Of a stretch of 64,000 nt of DNA, positions 43,390 to 52,455 are shown in pieces. Position numbers and translations under genes: made by a program. The stretch covers positions 1 to 64,000 of the forward strand of contig JAEWRL010000185.1 in NCBI GenBank assembly GCA_023398955.1, written 5' to 3'. Position 1 is the first letter of the stretch. Every line of letters starts with the position of its first letter. The notes under the pieces were generated by a model that searched no databases, was not told where the DNA came from, and worked only from the letters and a program-made list of their open reading frames with translations. Origin of the DNA: Pseudomonadota bacterium. GTDB taxonomy: Bacteria > Myxococcota_A > Polyangia > Polyangiales > Polyangiaceae.

Positions 43390-44182
43390 CACCCGCAAGG
43401 GGGCGCGCCGCGGCTCGACTCGCCTCAGCGGGAAACAGGTCGCTCAGCGGGACATCAGAACAATCCTCCAAGACGTCCACTTCTGCGTCCATGGTTTCGC
43501 CGAGAGCCTCCAAGGCCGCGCTCGCCATCCGTCGAAGCGCAGGCCGTTCATCCGTCAGTCGCTCGACGCTCGTCACAGGGTACTCGCTGATCCCACAGGG
43601 CACGATCATATCGAAAAGCCCGAGATCATTGGAGACGTTGAGCGCGAATCCGTGCATGGTCACCCAGCGTGAAATGCGCACGCCGATGGCACCTATCTTC
43701 GCGGCTTTCTGAGCGCCTTCCAGGCCCTGCCACGCGCCGGGGCGTGCAGCATCGACCCAGACCCCTACCATGCCGTCGACGGTTCCACTCGCGATACCGA
43801 ATGGCGCGATGAGCCGGCGCATCACCTCGGCTAGATTTTGAACATAGCGGCGCACGTCGCGCCGGTCCGGGGAGAGATCGATGATGGGGTAGCAGACGAG
43901 CTGCCCGGGGGCGTGCAGCGTCACGTCGCCCCCCCGCCCCACATCCACGAGATCTACCCCTCGCGCGTGCAGCGACTCACGAGGAGCGAGAAGGTGGCCT
44001 GGTTTCGTGCCCTTCCCTGTGGTGATGACCGCCTCATGCTCCAGCAGCAGCACCGTATCGGGGACGCTGCCCTGGGCGCGGGCTCGATGGAGAGCCTGCT
44101 GCAGCTCGTGGATGGGCGCATAGCGGCGCGCTCCGAGCCAGCTTCCAACCAGGCGACGCCTGCAAGGCGTGCCAGTGCTCAC
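43385..44182 (-). CDS. lipB: Octanoyltransferase LipB
   Basis: A 265-residue protein that moves octanoyl from ACP to the lipoyl domains of 2-oxoacid dehydrogenases and the glycine cleavage H protein. The conserved blocks are GRGGDVTLHAPGQLVCYPII, the Lys in KAAKIGAIGVRISRWVTMHG, and the acyl-accepting Cys in MIVPCGISEYPVTSV. A C-terminal extension of about 25 residues is nonconserved. The ATG overlaps the stop of the upstream HD-GYP gene by 4 bp (ATGA), so the two are translated together. lipA is not adjacent. Confidence 0.94.
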   Translation of the reverse strand: MSTGTPCRRRLVGSWLGARRYAPIHELQQALHRARAQGSVPDTVLLLEHEAVITTGKGTKPGHLLAPRESLHARGVDLVDVGRGGDVTLHAPGQLVCYPIIDLSPDRRDVRRYVQNLAEVMRRLIAPFGIASGTVDGMVGVWVDAARPGAWQGLEGAQKAAKIGAIGVRISRWVTMHGFALNVSNDLGLFDMIVPCGISEYPVTSVERLTDERPALRRMASAALEALGETMDAEVDVLEDCSDVPLSDLFPAEASRAAARPLAGE

Positions 44183-45678
44183 TCGGGAACTTCCTCGCCC
44201 TCATCCCGGAGCTCGTCGCGAAACTCCTCGATGCGATCCGTGAAGACTCCTGCAAGATCCGGATCGAACTGCCCCCCGGAGCAACGGATGATCTCGTTCA
44301 CGGTCACCTCGTGGGGTAGCGCGGCGCGGTAAGCGCGATCACTCGTCATCGCATCATAAGTGTCCGCCACGGCGATGATACGCGCCACGACTGGGATATC
44401 GCTACCTGACAGCCCCAGCGGATAACCTTTGCCGTCCCAACGCTCATGATGGAGGTGTACACCGGGGATCACGGGCTGGAGAAACTCGATGGGATCCAGG
44501 ATCTCGCGCCCATAAACAGGATGCTTCTTGAACACTTCGTACTCTGAGTCCGTCAACCTGCCGGGCTTGTTGAGATTCATCACACACCCGATTTTGCCGA
44601 TGTCGTGCATGAGAGCGGATTGTCGAACTATCTCCACGAGTGACTCCGGCAGGCCAAGCCAGCGAGCCAGCACCACTGCGTATCGCGCAACACGCACGGA
44701 ATGCCCGGCTGTATAACGGTCCATCGTGTCGATGGTCGTGGCCAACCCTTGTATCGTCTGTTTGAACGTGGCTTGCAGGTTCTCGTAGAGCTGGGCATTC
44801 TCGATGGAGGCCGCCGCACGAGACGCGATGAGGCTCAGCAGTTTGCGTTGACCTTCGTCGAACCGCTTGTGTGCCGTCACGCTGGTAACCGCAATCCATC
44901 CAAGGAGGCGGCTGCGCATCTGCAGGGGCACCACGACGACGCTCTCAGCGGCAGGGGCGGGCTGCTTCGCAAAGAGCGCAGCTGCCCGGGGGCCGTGCTC
45001 GGCGATGAATTCATCGAGTGCCAGGCGCGTACCGACGACGGCCGCGTCGATGATTCCTTCGAAGACGATCTCCGGCATGTGCGCAGCGCGCCCGAGCTTT
45101 CGCTCGAAATAGCCGCCCTCGCCGTTCTGGAGCCAAGTGCTTACGAAATCAGCTCTCACCTCGGTCAAACCGCCAGTGGTCACTGTCTCGACGACTTCAT
45201 CGATGGACAGGCTCGCGGCAATGGCCTCGCTCACCTTGTACAGGGACAAAGCCTCTCGGAGGCGCAAATTCTCGGCCTCGAGGCGTCGTTTCTCGATCCC
45301 CCGCTGTACGATGTGGACGATCTCCTCTACCTTGAAGGGCTTGAGAATGTAGTCATACGCTCCCCGCTTCATCGCGTCGATGGCAGTCTCGACCGTGCCG
45401 AAGCCAGTCATTATCACCGTGAGGGTGTTGGGATGACGGGTCGCGACTTCGCGGAGGAGTTCGAGCCCCCCCATGTTGGGCATTTTTAGATCGCTGATGA
45501 CGATATCGTATCGGGCACGCTCGAGCTCCGCGATGGCCGTGCTGCCGTCGTGGGCGGTGCGCACGACGTAGCCCTCCATGCCAAGAAAGTCTGCGAGGAT
45601 GTCGCGGATGAATTTCTCGTCATCGACGACGAGGACCCGGGGCTTGTCTTCGGAGCGTGCCGGTTGATTCTCGGACAT
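44179..45678 (-). CDS. Response regulator with GAF and HD-GYP domains
   Basis: A 499-residue protein from the ATG at 45678, just before the receiver; an upstream in-frame start at 45708 is possible. The receiver is complete: VVDDEKF, phosphoacceptor Asp in VISDLKMPNMGG, Thr in VIMTGFG and Lys in ILKPF. A GAF-like sensor covers about residues 155-310. The HD-GYP phosphodiesterase domain follows with HDIGKIG and HHERWDGKGYPLG, all catalytic residues present. It should degrade cyclic di-GMP in response to phosphorylation. No histidine kinase is adjacent. Overlap with lipB is unusual and may simply be operon packing. Confidence 0.93.
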   Translation of the reverse strand: MSENQPARSEDKPRVLVVDDEKFIRDILADFLGMEGYVVRTAHDGSTAIAELERARYDIVISDLKMPNMGGLELLREVATRHPNTLTVIMTGFGTVETAIDAMKRGAYDYILKPFKVEEIVHIVQRGIEKRRLEAENLRLREALSLYKVSEAIAASLSIDEVVETVTTGGLTEVRADFVSTWLQNGEGGYFERKLGRAAHMPEIVFEGIIDAAVVGTRLALDEFIAEHGPRAAALFAKQPAPAAESVVVVPLQMRSRLLGWIAVTSVTAHKRFDEGQRKLLSLIASRAAASIENAQLYENLQATFKQTIQGLATTIDTMDRYTAGHSVRVARYAVVLARWLGLPESLVEIVRQSALMHDIGKIGCVMNLNKPGRLTDSEYEVFKKHPVYGREILDPIEFLQPVIPGVHLHHERWDGKGYPLGLSGSDIPVVARIIAVADTYDAMTSDRAYRAALPHEVTVNEIIRCSGGQFDPDLAGVFTDRIEEFRDELRDEGEEVPE

Positions 45679-45805
45679 GGGCGATTGACGGGCGACTTCG
45701 GGGATCAACCTGCAGGACGCAGCGCACGGACCAGCCGCGCATGAATGGAGATGGAGAGGCTAGCTCGGAATATACCGTCTGGGCCACGTGCACATTTGTT
45801 TGCTG

Positions 45806-46402
45806 CTAGCTTCGTTGACCGAGCAGGCCTCCCAAGGCAGGACGCCGGGGATCTGGATCATGAGATTTCAGGTAGATCAAGTTGATAGCGTTGACGAGGA
45901 AGTGGGCAACCACCGGACCAGTCAATGAGCCGGTCAGCTTGAACATCAGTCCGAACACGAGACCTACCACTCCGGCCGATAGCGCCCACGTCCACCGGGA
46001 GGGGCCGGGCAAGTAGTGCAGCAATGCGAAGATGAGCGCCTGGATCCCCAGGCCCAACCAAAGCTGAAGGAGGCCACGGAACAGCAGCTCCTCTGCAACC
46101 GAGCTGAAGAAGGCGACCACGATCGCAGCAAATGGGGTAAGTCCACGGGCAACAGGCCGAAGGTCGGAGTGGAGACGCTTCATCCAGCTCCACCGCAGCA
46201 CGGCCCAGCGTGTCACCGCGACCAACAAGAGGCCGGTGCTGATCCCCATGCCCAGACTGTAGAGCTCCCGCGCGGCAGCGGGCAGCTCCAACCATGGCTG
46301 AGGGTGCAGCACGGGCAGCTCCTTGCGCCAAGCGAAGGATATTACTGAAGCAAGGGCTCCAAGGACTACGTAGGCTGCCACCACCCGGCCAAGCCGGATC
46401 AT
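45806..46402 (-). CDS. CPBP-family intramembrane metalloprotease
   Basis: About 198 residues from the ATG at 46402, with an alternative at 46426. There are several membrane helices. The CPBP (Abi/CAAX protease) signature is present: SSVAEELLFRGLLQLW with the Glu-Glu and Arg, IFALLHYLPG with His, and the last motif GPVVAHFLVNAINL with His and Asn. Members cleave prenylated proteins or membrane proteins, and some give self-immunity to bacteriocins; the substrate here is unknown. It lies about 100 bp upstream of nothing obvious on its strand, so it is probably monocistronic. Confidence 0.87.
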   Translation of the reverse strand: MIRLGRVVAAYVVLGALASVISFAWRKELPVLHPQPWLELPAAARELYSLGMGISTGLLLVAVTRWAVLRWSWMKRLHSDLRPVARGLTPFAAIVVAFFSSVAEELLFRGLLQLWLGLGIQALIFALLHYLPGPSRWTWALSAGVVGLVFGLMFKLTGSLTGPVVAHFLVNAINLIYLKSHDPDPRRPALGGLLGQRS

Positions 46403-46610
46403 CGTGCGGCGAATATGGCACGGCAACTCGGAGGGTGCACCCTCTACCGGACTTCTCCCCCCCGTCGCTGCGACCTGTGCTGCCTAGCTTCGGAGAGAAC
46501 GAAGGGCAGCAGCGCGGTGCCGTATCAAGCCGTTCACCCGGCCTCGTGCGCGGCCCTGGCGGCGGGTCCCGGGGCGACGGCCACTGCGCTCTTGGGTTAC
46601 AGTCGCACCC

Positions 46611-47342
46611 GTGAGCTCACCCGCGGACCCTCCAGAGGTGCTTCAGCGCTTCGAATCGACGCTCGCCATGGTGAACACGATCGCGCGGCAGGTCGCAGCA
46701 TCGGTTGGACCATGTGCACCGCTCGATGATCTCGTGAGCTTCGGCCGGGAAGGCCTGCTTATCGCGGCGCGGCGCTACGACCCCAGTCGCGGTGTGCCGT
46801 TCCGGGCCTACGCCCAGTACCGCGTTCGAGGATCGATGATCGACGGGCTTCGGGCGCTCGCACCCCTTCCCCGCCGCGTCCACGACCGGCTCAAGGCCCT
46901 ACGATCGGCCAGCCTCTACTCCGAGGGTGCCGCGGAAGACGTCTTGACCACGCGAGATCCTACGCGATCCCGCGCAGAAGCCGAGCGCGCCCTGTCGGAG
47001 CACTTGGCAAACATGGCCACGGCCATGGCGATCGGTCTGATTGGGAAGCGAGCCTACGCCGAGGGAGGAGAACTCACAGCGGTCGACAACGCTTTGGATC
47101 CGGCGGAGGCGACGGAGCGAATGGAGCTGCTCCGGATGGTCGTCGCCGAGATCGAGAAGCTTCCCCCTCAACAAGGAGAGCTGGTTCGGCGGCACTATCT
47201 CGAGGGCGACCGCTTCGACGAGGTGGCGAGCGAGCTCGGCCTGAGCAAGTCGTGGGCAAGTCGGCTGCATACACGCGCGATTGCACGGCTGACGCAGCGG
47301 TTCGCCGAGCTGGGTCGTGGCGAGCCGCTTGACCGACGATAA
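46611..47342 (+). CDS. Group 3 (FliA/WhiG-like) sigma factor
   Basis: A 243-residue protein starting at GTG. Region 2 is clear: DDLVSFGREGLLIAARRYDP and GVPFRAYAQYRVRGSMIDGL, matching the core-binding and -10 recognition of sigma-28-type factors. RALAPLPRRVHDRLK is region 3. Region 4 has the helix-turn-helix DRFDEVASELGLSKSWASRL. Such factors control motility, sporulation or stress genes. No anti-sigma gene is adjacent, and myxobacteria lack flagella, so the target is probably developmental or stress-related. mnmA starts 23 bp later. Confidence 0.9.
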   Translation: MSSPADPPEVLQRFESTLAMVNTIARQVAASVGPCAPLDDLVSFGREGLLIAARRYDPSRGVPFRAYAQYRVRGSMIDGLRALAPLPRRVHDRLKALRSASLYSEGAAEDVLTTRDPTRSRAEAERALSEHLANMATAMAIGLIGKRAYAEGGELTAVDNALDPAEATERMELLRMVVAEIEKLPPQQGELVRRHYLEGDRFDEVASELGLSKSWASRLHTRAIARLTQRFAELGRGEPLDRR

Positions 47343-47364
47343 CAACGCTTCCAGTGTCGCCCCC

Positions 47365-48450
47365 ATGAGCCGTGTGCTGGTTGCCATGAGTGGCGGGGTC
47401 GACTCTTCCGTGGCGGCGGCCCGCTTGGTCCGAGCAGGACACGAAGTGATAGGGGCCACCCTGCACCTTTGGGACTACCCAGACGATGGAAGCGCGCTGG
47501 GACGTTGCTGTGCGCCGGAAGACATCCACGATGCGCGGCGTGTCGCTGACGTGCTGGGGATCCCCCATTATGCGTTCGATCACACCGAGCTCTTCCGTCG
47601 GCGCATCGTCGAACCTTTCATCGATGCATACCTTCTCGGTACGACGCCGAGCCCGTGTGTGGAGTGCAACCGCTCCATCAAAGTGCAGGCGCTCCTGCGC
47701 CTCGCGGATCGCTTTGGGGCCGACCGTGTGGCAACGGGCCATTACGCGCGCATCGTCGAGGAAGGGGGCATCCCCCAGCTTCACCGCGGACGAGACAGGC
47801 GCAAGGACCAGAGCTACTTCTTGCACACGCTGGGGCCCGACGTCCTGCGCCGTCTCGAGCTCCCACTCGGTGAATCCACCAAGGAAGAGGTGCGCTCGGA
47901 GGCTGCATCACTAGAGCTCCCTGGCGCGGGCAAGGGGGAGAGCCAAGAGCTCTGTTTCGTCCCGAGCGGACGGTACGACGAGATCGTGGAAAGGGAAGCG
48001 GCCGAGCGCATCCGACCAGGAAACATCGTGGACTCAGCAGGAAACGTCGTAGGCAGACACGCAGGGGTCCACCGCTACACCGTCGGCCAGAGACGCAACC
48101 TCGGGATCGCCGTCGGGCACCGCGCTTACGTGGTCGCGGTTGAAGCGGAGACAGCGACGGTGCGCCTCGGGTCTGACGATGCGTTGCTCGCAACCCGAGC
48201 CGTCTTGACGGACGCGACGCTCGCGCCTGATGTCGCGCTGCCGCTGGAGTGCGAAGTGGCTGTGCGGTACCGCGGGAGCTGCCACTTCGCTACCGTGGCG
48301 GCGGCCCCGGGTCCCCTCGATGCCGCGCTCGAGGTCCGGTTTCGCGACCCGGTCCGGGCCGTGGTACCAGGGCAGTTCGCGGTCTTTTACGAGGCCGACC
48401 GAGTGCTCGGGGGGGGCCGGATTTGCAGCGCCGATGCGGAAGGGGCATGA
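47365..48450 (+). CDS. mnmA: tRNA-specific 2-thiouridylase MnmA
   Basis: A 361-residue protein that thiolates U34 of tRNA Glu, Gln and Lys. The PP-loop is AMSGGVDSSVAAARL. The catalytic Cys residues lie in TTPSPCVECNRSIK and GESQELCFVPSG. RKDQSYFLHTL and GVHRYTVGQRRNLGIAVGH are standard MnmA blocks, followed by the C-terminal beta-barrel. The ATG at 47365 lies 13 residues before the PP-loop Ser; an upstream start at 47317 would overlap the sigma factor gene. It is followed 12 bp on by a lipoprotein gene. Confidence 0.95.
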   Translation: MSRVLVAMSGGVDSSVAAARLVRAGHEVIGATLHLWDYPDDGSALGRCCAPEDIHDARRVADVLGIPHYAFDHTELFRRRIVEPFIDAYLLGTTPSPCVECNRSIKVQALLRLADRFGADRVATGHYARIVEEGGIPQLHRGRDRRKDQSYFLHTLGPDVLRRLELPLGESTKEEVRSEAASLELPGAGKGESQELCFVPSGRYDEIVEREAAERIRPGNIVDSAGNVVGRHAGVHRYTVGQRRNLGIAVGHRAYVVAVEAETATVRLGSDDALLATRAVLTDATLAPDVALPLECEVAVRYRGSCHFATVAAAPGPLDAALEVRFRDPVRAVVPGQFAVFYEADRVLGGGRICSADAEGA

Positions 48451-48462
48451 TTCGCGAGCCCG

Positions 48463-49149
48463 ATGCGCTTCCTAAACCGAGCCCCTACCCTTTGGTGTCT
48501 GCTGCTGGCGGCCTGCACGACTGGAGAAGGGAGCGGGAACGTCACGAGCGAGAACCTCTATGTCCGCGACTGCTACCGCGGCCCCTTCGCTCTGAACCCG
48601 ACTTTTTTTGGCGCCAATCCCTATGGCAACGACACCATCTCGATCCGCGCTCAAAGGGGCGACGACCTGTTGGAGGTGTCTGATGGTCTCACCATTACCG
48701 TGGACGGCGTCGCAAAGATCCGCGGGGAGGCGCTGGGGGAACCCATTCAGGTGGCGCTGCCCGCTGGCGTCACGCCACCTGGAGTGCCGGTGACGGCGCG
48801 CGCCGTGCGCGCCCCGGTGAGCATGGCGCTTTACCTGCACGAAAGCTGCAATGTCCAGAACGGGGCAATCTACTCCCTGTGTGGCTCCATCACCTTCGAG
48901 TCCTTGTTCAGCGGGGACCTCAACGAAGGGAACTCGGAAGACCGCCTCACGGAAGCCCGCTTCGCTGCGGTTTTCGGAGACCCACGCGAGGCAGCCGGGC
49001 AGGATATCCCTGCCCCGGAAGATTTCGCGCAAACGGGGGGCTGCAGCGCTGAAGATCTCGCCGGCCATAACCCAGAATTATTGAGCCTGGTCGAGGGCCA
49101 CTTCACCTTCTTTTTCCAGCGGGGGCCTCCCGCGCAGCCATTTCCATGA
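48463..49149 (+). CDS. Lipoprotein of unknown function
   Basis: A 228-residue protein with a signal peptide ending in lipobox LLAAC. The mature region starts TTGEGSGNVTSENLYVRDC and has about five Cys residues that could pair. The middle has beta-strand features (DTISIRAQRGDDLLEVSDGL and VQVALPAGV-like segments). I see no repeat or catalytic motif. The context is mnmA upstream and a small Cys-rich protein gene downstream, which gives no clue. It is conserved-looking by codon use and signal sequence only. Confidence 0.72.
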   Translation: MRFLNRAPTLWCLLLAACTTGEGSGNVTSENLYVRDCYRGPFALNPTFFGANPYGNDTISIRAQRGDDLLEVSDGLTITVDGVAKIRGEALGEPIQVALPAGVTPPGVPVTARAVRAPVSMALYLHESCNVQNGAIYSLCGSITFESLFSGDLNEGNSEDRLTEARFAAVFGDPREAAGQDIPAPEDFAQTGGCSAEDLAGHNPELLSLVEGHFTFFFQRGPPAQPFP

Positions 49150-49177
49150 CAGCGGGCTCCGCCGAGGGCGCTGGGCA

Positions 49178-49372
49178 ATGAAAACCTGTGTGGATCAGCA
49201 GCTTCAGCGCGAAGCAGAGACCTTTCGGTTCCGCTTCCAATGCGATGATTGCGCCCACTTTGACGACAAGGATGCACGGTGCAGCCATGGCTATCCCTGC
49301 GCCCCTCACCGCTCGATCGATCTCGGTCGGCAACACAGCCTTGTCTTCTGCAAGGAGTTCGAATTGCGCTAG
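49178..49372 (+). CDS. Small Cys-rich (zinc-ribbon-like) protein
   Basis: A 64-residue protein with GAGGGC about 8 bases before the ATG. It contains a CDDC pair, then CSHGYPC with His nearby, and ends VFCKEFELR. Spaced Cys pairs, the HFD between them and the C-terminal FCKEFEL suggest a metal-binding fold, and I believe short proteins with this ending recur in myxobacteria and other deltaproteobacteria. Function is unknown. It sits in the gap between a lipoprotein gene and tilS. The frame also runs inside the longer tilS-frame extension, which I consider a shadow because this gene has its own ribosome binding site. Confidence 0.68.
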   Translation: MKTCVDQQLQREAETFRFRFQCDDCAHFDDKDARCSHGYPCAPHRSIDLGRQHSLVFCKEFELR

Positions 49373-49424
49373 CCCGGTACGGCGCTTGCTCGCGCCGTAC
49401 TGGTGGCCGGCAGAGTCGACGACC

Positions 49425-50285
49425 ATGCCTCGCAGTCATCCTCCCACGCTTCTGAAGACCCTGGTTCGCACGGTGCGCGAGGAATGCGATCTGCCGAAGG
49501 GGGGGTGCGTCCTCGTTGCTGTGTCGGGCGGCGGCGATTCGATGGCCCTCATGGATGCTCTGGCAAAGAGCATGCGTGTTCTCTGTATTCGTCTCGTTGC
49601 TCATGGGGTCGACCACGGGCTGCGAGTGGGGGCGGCAGCGGAGCTCGACCAGGCAGAGGCGTTCGCTTCAACGCTCGAGGTCCCGTTCACTCGGTCGCGG
49701 CTGGCGCTGCCAGGGGGGAGCAACATCCAGCAGCGAGCAAGGGTCGCCCGCTACGCCGCCCTGCGAGAGGCAGCAGCTGCAGCTGGCGCTGCGGTGATCG
49801 CGACGGCCCACCACGCAGATGACAGGGCGGAGACGGTCCTTCTGCGCCTCTTGCGAGGTGCTGGGCCCCGAGGGCTGGCCGTCCTGCCCCCCCGAGCAGG
49901 GGATCTGGTGCGGCCCCTCATCCGTGCTCCCAAAGACAGAATCGTTGCTCACCTGCAGCGGCATCGCGTCCCCTACGCGGAAGATCCATCCAACCGGGAT
50001 CCGCGCTTCCTTCGCGCACGCGTCCGGCACGAGCTGTTACCCCTGCTCCAGGCTCTGTCTCCTGGGATCATCGAGCACCTGAACGCGCTGGCCGACCAAC
50101 TCAGTCATCCCGAGATCTCTCGCCTTACCAAGGATGCGGCGCTACCGACCCGATTGAACCGTGCTCAACTGGAAGGCATCGAACGGGCGAGCCGCCTGGG
50201 GCGGCGCGGCGCCCGAATCCGACTCGGAGAGGGCAAGGAGCTGGTGGTCGACGCCATCACGGGAGACCCGGTCATCCTTGGATGA
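49425..50285 (+). CDS. tilS: tRNA(Ile)-lysidine synthase TilS
   Basis: A 286-residue protein that attaches lysine to C34 of tRNA-Ile(CAU) using ATP. The N-type PP-loop is VSGGGDSMALMDAL, followed by RLVAHGVDHGLR, and ATAHHADDRAETVLLRLLRG is the classic TilS motif. LVRPLIRAPKDRIVAHL and YAEDPSNRDPRFLRARVRHE complete the catalytic domain. The protein is shorter than many TilS enzymes (about 430), lacking much of the C-terminal tRNA-binding domain, as in some thermophile and deltaproteobacterial forms. The ATG at 49425 is chosen; upstream in-frame sequence overlaps the small Cys-rich gene. ftsH follows, a common pairing. Confidence 0.92.
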   Translation: MPRSHPPTLLKTLVRTVREECDLPKGGCVLVAVSGGGDSMALMDALAKSMRVLCIRLVAHGVDHGLRVGAAAELDQAEAFASTLEVPFTRSRLALPGGSNIQQRARVARYAALREAAAAAGAAVIATAHHADDRAETVLLRLLRGAGPRGLAVLPPRAGDLVRPLIRAPKDRIVAHLQRHRVPYAEDPSNRDPRFLRARVRHELLPLLQALSPGIIEHLNALADQLSHPEISRLTKDAALPTRLNRAQLEGIERASRLGRRGARIRLGEGKELVVDAITGDPVILG

Positions 50286-50325
50286 ATGGAGGCGCTCTCT
50301 TCTCTCCCACGGGCGTTTCACGCAG

Positions 50326-50344
50326 CGCGTCAGATGCTGACGCG
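50326..50344 (+). terminator. Hairpin between tilS and ftsH
   Basis: A perfect 8-bp stem CGCGTCAG (50326-50333) with CTGACGCG (50337-50344) and ATG loop. It is 41 bp after the tilS stop. It could attenuate tilS transcription or act in the ftsH leader. No T-run follows. Confidence 0.4.
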
Positions 50345-50484
50345 GGGGTGCCAAACCTTCGCCAAGTGCTTAAGAGAACAGACGAGCCTCAAGATTTCGC
50401 CTCGAATACGGCTGTTCGACGCACCGCGCCCTACGTGGCATGATCTTGCTTCGGTTCGCAACGGAACACCAGAGGACAGTACTC

Positions 50485-52419
50485 GTGAAGCAACCACAAA
50501 AGACGCTCCTACTCTGGGTAGTGCTGATCGTCGCGTTCGTTGGCATCTGGCACTTCTTGAGCCCAGACGGCGCGCAGCGGCGCCCGGTCCCATTCAGCGA
50601 GTTCATGGCTCTGGTCCAGGCTCCGGACGATCAGCGTCACGTCACGGAAGTCGACATCAAGGGCCGGGAATACTCCTTCGTCATCGAGGACCCGACCGCC
50701 AAGGGTCAGCCGGAACGGGGCGTGGCGATTGGACCTGAGAGCGACGACATCGCGGGCAAGCTCCTCGAGCACGATGTGAAGGTCACCTATCAGCGTGACG
50801 AAGGGAACCCGTTCCTGACGACGACGCTGACCATCCTGCTTCCCATGCTGTTCCTGCTCATCATGTTCTATCTGTTCATGCGTCAGCTGCAGGCCGGTGG
50901 GGGCAAAGCCATGAGCTTTGGCAAGAGCCGAGCGAGGCTGCTGAGCGAGAACCAAAACAAGATTACCTTTGCGGACGTCGCGGGAATCGACGAAGCGAAG
51001 GACGAAGTCGAAGAGATCATTGCGTTCCTGAAGGATCCCAAGAAGTTCCAGAAGCTGGGCGGGCGGATCCCGAAGGGCGTCCTCATGATGGGGCCACCCG
51101 GCACCGGTAAGACACTGCTCGCGCGAGCCATCGCTGGCGAGGCGGGGGTGCCCTTCTTCAGCATCTCTGGCTCGGACTTCGTGGAGATGTTCGTGGGCGT
51201 CGGCGCCAGTCGAGTGCGAGACTTGTTCGAACAGGGTAAAAAGCATGCTCCCTGCATCATCTTCATTGACGAGATCGACGCCGTTGGGCGGCACAGGGGA
51301 GCCGGTCTTGGTGGCGGCCACGACGAGCGTGAACAGACCCTGAATCAGCTCCTCGTCGAGATGGATGGCTTCGAGTCGAATGAGGGAGTTATCATTATTG
51401 CTGCAACGAACCGACCTGACGTCCTTGATCCCGCCATTCTGCGCCCGGGGCGCTTCGACCGCCGTATCACGGTGCCGCGTCCGGATATCCGCGGGCGAGA
51501 GGGGATCCTTGGGGTTCATACGAAGCGGGTGCCGATGAGTGACGATGTCGATCTGCACATCTTGGCGTCCGGCACACCGGGGTTCGTCGGCGCGGATCTC
51601 GAGAACCTCGTGAACGAAGCCGCACTCCTCGCCGCGCGCCAGGACAAGGACTGCGTCACGATGAGCGACTTCGAGCTCGCCAAGGACAAGGTGCTCATGG
51701 GGAGCGAGCGTCGCTCGATGGTGATGAGCGAGTCAGAGCGCAAGGTATCCGCCTGGCACGAGGCGGGCCACACAATCGTGGGCAAGCTAACAGCGGGAAA
51801 CGACGCTGTTCACAAGGTGTCCATCATACCTCGCGGCGCGGCGCTGGGAGTGACGATGTTCCTTCCGATCGAGGACCGTCACCTCATGACACGCCAGCAG
51901 ATGTTGGCGCGAATTGCGATGGCATTGGGTGGTCGAGTTGCTGAGGAAGAAGTGTTCAACGAAGTGACGACGGGTGCGTCGGACGATATCAAACGAGCAA
52001 CGCGCATGGCTCGCGCGATGGTCTGCGAGCTCGGAATGAGTGAAAGGCTCGGCCCCGTCGCTTACGGAGAGAACGAAGAAAGCGTGTTCTTGGGCAGAGA
52101 GATCTCGTCGCGGCGTGAAGACTACGCAGAGAGCACGGCTCGGGAGATTGATGAGGAAGTCAAGCGCATCCTCCAGGAGCAACTAGAGCTTGCTCGTCGC
52201 ACCGTTCGTGACAATCGGGACAAGCTCAATCGGCTCGCGGAAGCCCTGCTAGAGCGCGAGACCTTGGATTCAGAGGAAATCCAAGCCGCGCTCGACGGCG
52301 TAGAGCTACCGGCACGGCAGCGGATCGTCATCCCCTCGTGGAGCGAGAAGCAGAAGAACAAACCCGAGCGTAAGCGGCCCGCCAACATCTTCGGCGCGCC
52401 GAAGCCCGCCGCTGGTTGA
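50485..52419 (+). CDS. ftsH: ATP-dependent zinc metalloprotease FtsH
   Basis: A 644-residue membrane AAA+ protease. The GTG at 50485 has AGAGGA 8 bases upstream; an earlier start at 50440 lacks a site. First membrane helix [18 protein letters not shown], periplasmic domain, second helix [16 protein letters not shown]. The AAA domain has Walker A GPPGTGKT, Walker [22 protein letters not shown] and the pore motif FVEMFVGVG. The zinc site is HEAGHTIV. It degrades misfolded membrane proteins and regulates LpxC, which matters here because lipid A genes lie nearby in this genome. The length is normal. It is monocistronic with a convergent cca. Confidence 0.97.
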   Translation: MKQPQKTLLLWVVLIVAFVGIWHFLSPDGAQRRPVPFSEFMALVQAPDDQRHVTEVDIKGREYSFVIEDPTAKGQPERGVAIGPESDDIAGKLLEHDVKVTYQRDEGNPFLTTTLTILLPMLFLLIMFYLFMRQLQAGGGKAMSFGKSRARLLSENQNKITFADVAGIDEAKDEVEEIIAFLKDPKKFQKLGGRIPKGVLMMGPPGTGKTLLARAIAGEAGVPFFSISGSDFVEMFVGVGASRVRDLFEQGKKHAPCIIFIDEIDAVGRHRGAGLGGGHDEREQTLNQLLVEMDGFESNEGVIIIAATNRPDVLDPAILRPGRFDRRITVPRPDIRGREGILGVHTKRVPMSDDVDLHILASGTPGFVGADLENLVNEAALLAARQDKDCVTMSDFELAKDKVLMGSERRSMVMSESERKVSAWHEAGHTIVGKLTAGNDAVHKVSIIPRGAALGVTMFLPIEDRHLMTRQQMLARIAMALGGRVAEEEVFNEVTTGASDDIKRATRMARAMVCELGMSERLGPVAYGENEESVFLGREISSRREDYAESTAREIDEEVKRILQEQLELARRTVRDNRDKLNRLAEALLERETLDSEEIQAALDGVELPARQRIVIPSWSEKQKNKPERKRPANIFGAPKPAAG

Positions 52420-52455
52420 ACCGGACGCCGCGACTGGTGCAAGAGCCCGGAACGG

